Part shown: positions 8,027 to 10,242 of the stretch, piece by piece
How positions within the stretch are numbered: position 1 is the stretch's first letter
Layout of the letters: each line of letters opens with the position of its first letter
Source of the DNA: Eubacterium sp.
GTDB lineage: Bacteria; Bacillota; Clostridia; Lachnospirales; Lachnospiraceae
Assembly: GCA_024697885.1 (NCBI GenBank)
Contig: JAILSA010000014.1
Coordinates: 1-10,242 of the forward strand
DNA: 10,242 bases
Direction: 5' to 3'
Notes under the pieces: model-generated
The model's database searches: none
What the model was told of the DNA's origin: nothing
Seen by the model: only the letters and a program-made list of their open reading frames with translations
Translations under genes and position numbers: made by a program

Positions 8027-8061
8027 AAAAATAAATGAGTGGTCTCTGTCAGACCACTCAT
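8027..8061 (-). terminator. Intrinsic terminator / candidate attenuator in the rimP leader
   Basis: A perfect 11-pair inverted repeat (arms 8051-8061 and 8035-8045, ATGAGTGGTCT against AGACCACTCAT) with a five-base loop is followed on the minus strand by TTATTTTTG. This is an intrinsic terminator with an interrupted T-run, and it faces only the minus direction. It lies about 15 bases downstream of the predicted start of the rimP transcript and ends 25 bases before rimP, so it falls inside the operon leader. It can also end transcripts arriving from the upstream membrane-protein gene. Interrupted T-runs are typical of NusA-dependent terminators; NusA feedback is inference. Confidence 0.85.
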
Positions 8062-8083
8062 CTCAATTAACTGTATCATATGA

Positions 8084-8112
8084 AGTATAGCACCATTCCT
8101 CAGGAAATGCAA
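8084..8112 (-). promoter_or_regulatory. Sigma-A-type promoter of the rimP-nusA-infB operon
   Basis: On the minus strand, TTGCAT (8107-8112) and TATACT (8084-8089) are separated by exactly 17 bases, with a TG one base before the -10 (extended -10). The predicted start is near 8076-8077, giving a leader of about 76 bases. It lies between the stop of the upstream small gene (8122) and the leader hairpin. The spacer contains an 11-base palindrome, TTCCT-N-AGGAA at 8096-8106. Confidence 0.85.
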
Positions 8113-8121
8113 GTTTTTTTC

Positions 8122-8346
8122 CTATTCCTCTGGCTTTTTTAGGTCTCTGGCCTTTTTTATGGCCCGGATTCCCATAAAAATCAGAAGACCATAGAGGACA
8201 AAGGAGACTGCCATTTTCCAATTCATGTAAAAACCTCCATTGATATAGAAGGATTTTATATCGATTCCTATGCAAATACCTGTAATCACAAAGGATAAAA
8301 TAGCATTTCTTATATAGGTTCTTCTCTGTCTTGTGTCTGCATCCAT
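8122..8346 (-). CDS. Small two-helix membrane protein, function unknown
   Basis: I do not recognise a named family in this 74-residue protein. A short polar basic N-terminus (MDADTRQRRTYIR) leads into a hydrophobic helix at about 13-31. A turn with FYINGGFYMN follows, then a second hydrophobic helix at about 43-62 and a charged tail (KKARDLKKPEE). The predicted topology is a two-pass inner-membrane hairpin with both ends in the cytoplasm, given the basic ends. The ATG at 8346 has AAGGAG with a 6-base spacer. It starts 10 bases after the stop of the kinase-like gene, so the two are almost certainly co-transcribed. It ends just before the rimP promoter. Good ribosome binding site and hydrophobic pattern argue that it is real; conservation was not tested. 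Confidence 0.78.
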   Translation of the reverse strand: MDADTRQRRTYIRNAILSFVITGICIGIDIKSFYINGGFYMNWKMAVSFVLYGLLIFMGIRAIKKARDLKKPEE

Positions 8347-8356
8347 GGCATACTCC

Positions 8357-9124
8357 TTATCTCTTCACAAAGTCCAAAATCAACTCTTCCGAAGAATCTA
8401 CCCAAAGTCTGTTATCCTCATCCAGAGTAGCTTCTATAAAGGTTCTTCCCTCTTCCTTGGCAACCAGGAACTCCTTGAGGCCAGACAGGAGGTAAAACTT
8501 GTTGCGAGCTACACCTACCCTTACCGGTCCCTCTTCCTCGGCGTGAACAATTACATGAAGGGACTCCGTATTAATCAGGGCTCTCTTCTTCCTGGCAAAA
8601 TCCCTGGCCCCCTCTAAAATCTTTTCGGCCACTTCTTCCGGACTGGCATGGGTGGACTCAATAACCAAATTGTAATTGTTAAGATTTAAATAATCCACCT
8701 GGTAGAGGTCAAAAAATCTCTTCTTCTCCATTAACTGGCGCTGGATCAAATTCTGTGTGGCCTCTTCCTGACTGGCGTACTCCTCAGACACACGGTTGTC
8801 GTTAAAAACTCTTCTTCCCGCCTCTCTCATGTCAGCCAGGAGAAAAACCTTAAAGCTATGGGGAATAAAATGCCAGCCCATGCGGGAGTCAAATACGGTC
8901 TGGTCTAACTCCTTGCCCAGACGAATGCTTCTCTCGTCCAACATGTCGTCAATGCTCTTGTCCTTTTTTGCCAATTCATTTAATTCCACAACTGAAATTC
9001 CCTTTTCCTCAGCAATCTGTCGAAAGAGAACACCGTTAGAAATTATATCATAACCATTTTCTTTTAAAATTTTGCAGACGCTGGATTTTCCGGAACCTAA
9101 AGTTCCTGTAATGCTTATATTCAT
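8357..9124 (-). CDS. Cytidylate-kinase-like P-loop protein with extra C-terminal domain
   Basis: Residues 1-175 resemble archaeal-type CMP kinases (cytidylate kinase-like family). The Walker A motif GTLGSGKS is at 7-14. DSRMGWHFIP at 79-88 matches the (E/D)xR-xGW block that binds nucleoside monophosphate. An Arg-rich lid region lies near 100-135 (MREAGRRVFNDNR, then QRQLMEKKRF), and YNLVIESTHASPEEVAEKIL spans 151-170. This suggests nucleotide-dependent phosphotransfer, but I cannot say that CMP is the substrate. Residues about 185-255 are not part of a CMP kinase. PVRVGVARNKFYLLSG and LKEFLVAKEEG resemble the strand-helix pattern of a ParB/sulfiredoxin-type domain with its usual charged motif altered. 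The ATG at 9124 has AAGGAGG with 6-base spacing. No convincing own promoter is seen; readthrough from the tRNA unit is possible. Confidence 0.85.
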   Translation of the reverse strand: MNISITGTLGSGKSSVCKILKENGYDIISNGVLFRQIAEEKGISVVELNELAKKDKSIDDMLDERSIRLGKELDQTVFDSRMGWHFIPHSFKVFLLADMREAGRRVFNDNRVSEEYASQEEATQNLIQRQLMEKKRFFDLYQVDYLNLNNYNLVIESTHASPEEVAEKILEGARDFARKKRALINTESLHVIVHAEEEGPVRVGVARNKFYLLSGLKEFLVAKEEGRTFIEATLDEDNRLWVDSSEELILDFVKR

Positions 9125-9161
9125 GTGCAGCCTCCTTGATTTTTTTTACTTAAATAAAAAC

Positions 9162-9189
9162 AAAAAAACGGGAACAACCTGTTCCCGTT
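9162..9189 (-). terminator. Intrinsic terminator after tRNA-Glu
   Basis: A perfect 10-pair stem (9180-9189 with 9167-9176) and a three-base loop are followed by a run of T on the minus strand (7 in all, two in the stem, then G and five more T). It begins 6 bases after the tRNA discriminator base, so it defines the 3' end of the tRNA precursor. It could also end polC readthrough transcripts. Confidence 0.93.
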
Positions 9190-9195
9190 AAGTAG

Positions 9196-9267
9196 TAGTC
9201 CGTAGGGGAATCGAACCCCTGATTCTGCCGTGAGAGGGCAGCGTCTTAGCCGCTTGACCAACGGACC
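9196..9267 (-). tRNA. tRNA-Glu (anticodon CUC)
   Basis: The cloverleaf is complete. The acceptor stem GGTCCGT/ACGGACT has a G1-U72 pair. The D arm is GTC...GAC. The anticodon stem CTGCC/GGCAG encloses the loop CTCTCAC with anticodon CTC, reading GAG. The four-base variable region is AATC, and the T arm AGGGG-TTCGATT-CCCCT is followed by discriminator A73. CTA follows, so the CCA end is not encoded and must be added by nucleotidyltransferase. The gene has its own promoter and terminator. Confidence 0.95.
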
Positions 9268-9280
9268 ATCAACAATGACT

Positions 9281-9309
9281 ACTATACTACAGGCCCAAAG
9301 AAATTGCAA
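9281..9309 (-). promoter_or_regulatory. Sigma-A-type promoter of tRNA-Glu
   Basis: TTGCAA (9304-9309) and TATAGT (9281-9286) are separated by 17 bases on the minus strand. The predicted start is about 9273-9274, only some 6 bases before the mature tRNA 5' end. Confidence 0.85.
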
Positions 9310-9313
9310 GTAC

Positions 9314-9350
9314 TTTTTTGATTTTTTTTAAATTTTTTTGAATTTCTTTT
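9314..9350 (-). promoter_or_regulatory. A-tract upstream (UP-like) element
   Basis: Directly upstream of the tRNA-Glu -35 box the minus strand carries A-runs of six (9314-9319), eight (9322-9329) and seven (9333-9339), with more A/T to 9350. The centres are about 9 to 10.5 bases apart, close to one helical turn. That fits an UP element or a curved upstream region as at strong stable-RNA promoters. The role is inferred. Confidence 0.6.
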
Positions 9351-9386
9351 GGACAACCTGTAGAAGCAGCCATTTTTGGTTCTTTT

Positions 9387-10242
9387 TTACATGAAGTCCA
9401 GAAGAGAAAACTGGTCGCTGAGAGGCATATCTCCCAACAAATTCATCTCTCTCATCTTTTTTACAATGGTATCGGACACCTTACTCCTCTTCTTAAAGTT
9501 CTCACAGGAGGAAAATGGACCGTCCTTGGCAGCCTCTACCACGCCCTCTGCCGCCTTGTCTCCCATGCCGTCAATACTGTTGAGACTTGGCATCAAATGC
9601 TTGTCGTCCACAACCTGGAAGTGCTTGGCCTTGGCCTTAAAGACGTCAATTGGCTGGAACTCATATCCCCTGGCATACATTTCCTGGACGATTTTCATAT
9701 CGCCATAGGCCGCCTGCTCTTTCGGGGACAGCTCGTTCATCCTTTTTTTGTAATCCTTCATGGTTGCCTCTAACCTCTCCTGGCCCTGACACATGATTTC
9801 GTAGTCAAAGGCCTTGGCACGGATGCTGAAAAAGGCAGCATAATAGGCCAGAGGATAATAAACCTTAAAGTAGGCAATGCGAAAGGCCATCATAACATAG
9901 GCCACCGCATGCGCCTTAGGGAACATATATTTAATTCTCTTACAGGATTCGATGTACCAAGGCTCTACTCCCGCCTCAATCATCTTCTCCTCCATATCTC
10001 CCTTTAATCCCTTACCCTTGCGGACGCTCTCCATGATTTTGAAGGCCAGTCCATTTTCCACTCCCGTGTGAATCAGGTAGGTCATAATATCGTCACGGGT
10101 ACAAATCGCTGTGGACAGGGTACAGTCTCCCCGGGTGATAAAATATTGGGCATTATTCAACCACACATCCGTGCCGTGGGACAGTCCAGAGATTCGCACC
10201 AGGTCAGAGAAGTTCTTAGGCTTGGTATCCCTAAGCATCTGC
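9387..10242 (-). CDS. polC: DNA polymerase III alpha subunit, PolC type (C-terminal part)
   Basis: This is the 3' end of the Gram-positive replicative polymerase gene. The frame is open to the right edge (one more codon, CAG, precedes the first Met shown at 10238), so the 5' part lies outside. Numbering from that Met, RISGLSHGTDVW at 15-26, the FPKAHAVAYVMMAFRIAYFK block at 106-125 and PLAYYAAFFSIRA at 129-141 are highly characteristic of PolC. SIDGMGDKAAEGVVEA at 221-236 is a helix-hairpin-helix-type DNA-binding segment. The extreme C-terminus, QFSLLDF at 276-282, is the beta-clamp binding motif. The catalytic Asp residues and the exonuclease domain are upstream, beyond the window. No terminator is seen between its TAA and the tRNA-Glu promoter; transcripts may run on to the tRNA terminator. 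Confidence 0.97.
   Translation of the reverse strand, partial: QMLRDTKPKNFSDLVRISGLSHGTDVWLNNAQYFITRGDCTLSTAICTRDDIMTYLIHTGVENGLAFKIMESVRKGKGLKGDMEEKMIEAGVEPWYIESCKRIKYMFPKAHAVAYVMMAFRIAYFKVYYPLAYYAAFFSIRAKAFDYEIMCQGQERLEATMKDYKKRMNELSPKEQAAYGDMKIVQEMYARGYEFQPIDVFKAKAKHFQVVDDKHLMPSLNSIDGMGDKAAEGVVEAAKDGPFSSCENFKKRSKVSDTIVKKMREMNLLGDMPLSDQFSLLDFM

Noticed and set aside
8023..8061. 12-codon leader peptide frame within the attenuator (ATG at 8061, reading MSGLTETTHLFL)
   Set aside because: No ribosome binding site at a usable distance, no run of a single regulatory amino acid, and the ATG is the first base pairs of the stem. It is most likely chance.
8063..8275. 70-codon minus-strand frame overlapping the small membrane protein and the rimP promoter
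   Set aside because: The other frame has a clear ribosome binding site and membrane-helix pattern. This one runs through the promoter and shows no coding character.
9294..9380. 28-codon minus-strand frame between polC and tRNA-Glu
   Set aside because: It lacks a ribosome binding site and runs through the A-tracts and the -35 box of the tRNA promoter. Its Lys/Ile/Asn content simply reflects A-rich DNA.

Overview
The window is a stretch of core bacterial chromosome, with every gene I can support on the minus strand. It comes from a low-to-mid-GC Gram-positive bacterium of the Clostridia; Lachnospiraceae or a close relative is my best guess. The evidence is a Gram-positive PolC-type replicative polymerase, the gene order rimP-nusA-rnpM-ylxQ-infB-rbfA-nrnA-truB-ribF, AGGAGG-type ribosome binding sites, a tRNA gene without an encoded CCA end, and a short NusA lacking the C-terminal repeats found in gammaproteobacteria. 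The genus assignment is inference only.

Read in the direction of transcription (from the right edge to the left), the layout is as follows. (1) The 3' end of polC runs in from beyond base 10242 and stops at 9387. (2) A compact tRNA-Glu(CUC) unit follows, with its own sigma-A-type promoter, upstream A-tracts and an intrinsic terminator (9162-9350). (3) A two-gene unit (9124-8122) encodes an archaeal-type cytidylate-kinase-like P-loop protein with an extra C-terminal domain, then a 74-residue two-helix membrane protein. (4) A strong promoter (8084-8112) sits just past the stop codon of that membrane protein and drives the large translation/transcription operon. Its ~76-nt leader contains an intrinsic-terminator hairpin. 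(5) The operon is rimP, nusA, rnpM (ylxR), ylxQ, infB, rbfA, nrnA, truB and ribF, with short gaps or overlaps throughout, ending 4 bases from the left edge.

The operon products act on closely linked steps. NusA controls elongation and termination. RimP and RbfA mature the 30S subunit. IF-2 starts translation. RnpM and YlxQ are small RNA-binding proteins. NrnA clears RNA dinucleotides and pAp. TruB modifies tRNA U55, and RibF makes FMN and FAD.

I do not see an unmistakable new multi-gene system; this is mostly ordinary housekeeping DNA. The parts most worth a second look are RNA- and domain-level. They are the terminator hairpin inside the rimP-nusA leader (a candidate NusA-feedback attenuator), a pair of mutually exclusive hairpins before rbfA in which one would cover the rbfA ribosome binding site, the unexplained ParB/sulfiredoxin-like tail on the kinase-like protein, and a seven-copy RGG linker in IF-2.
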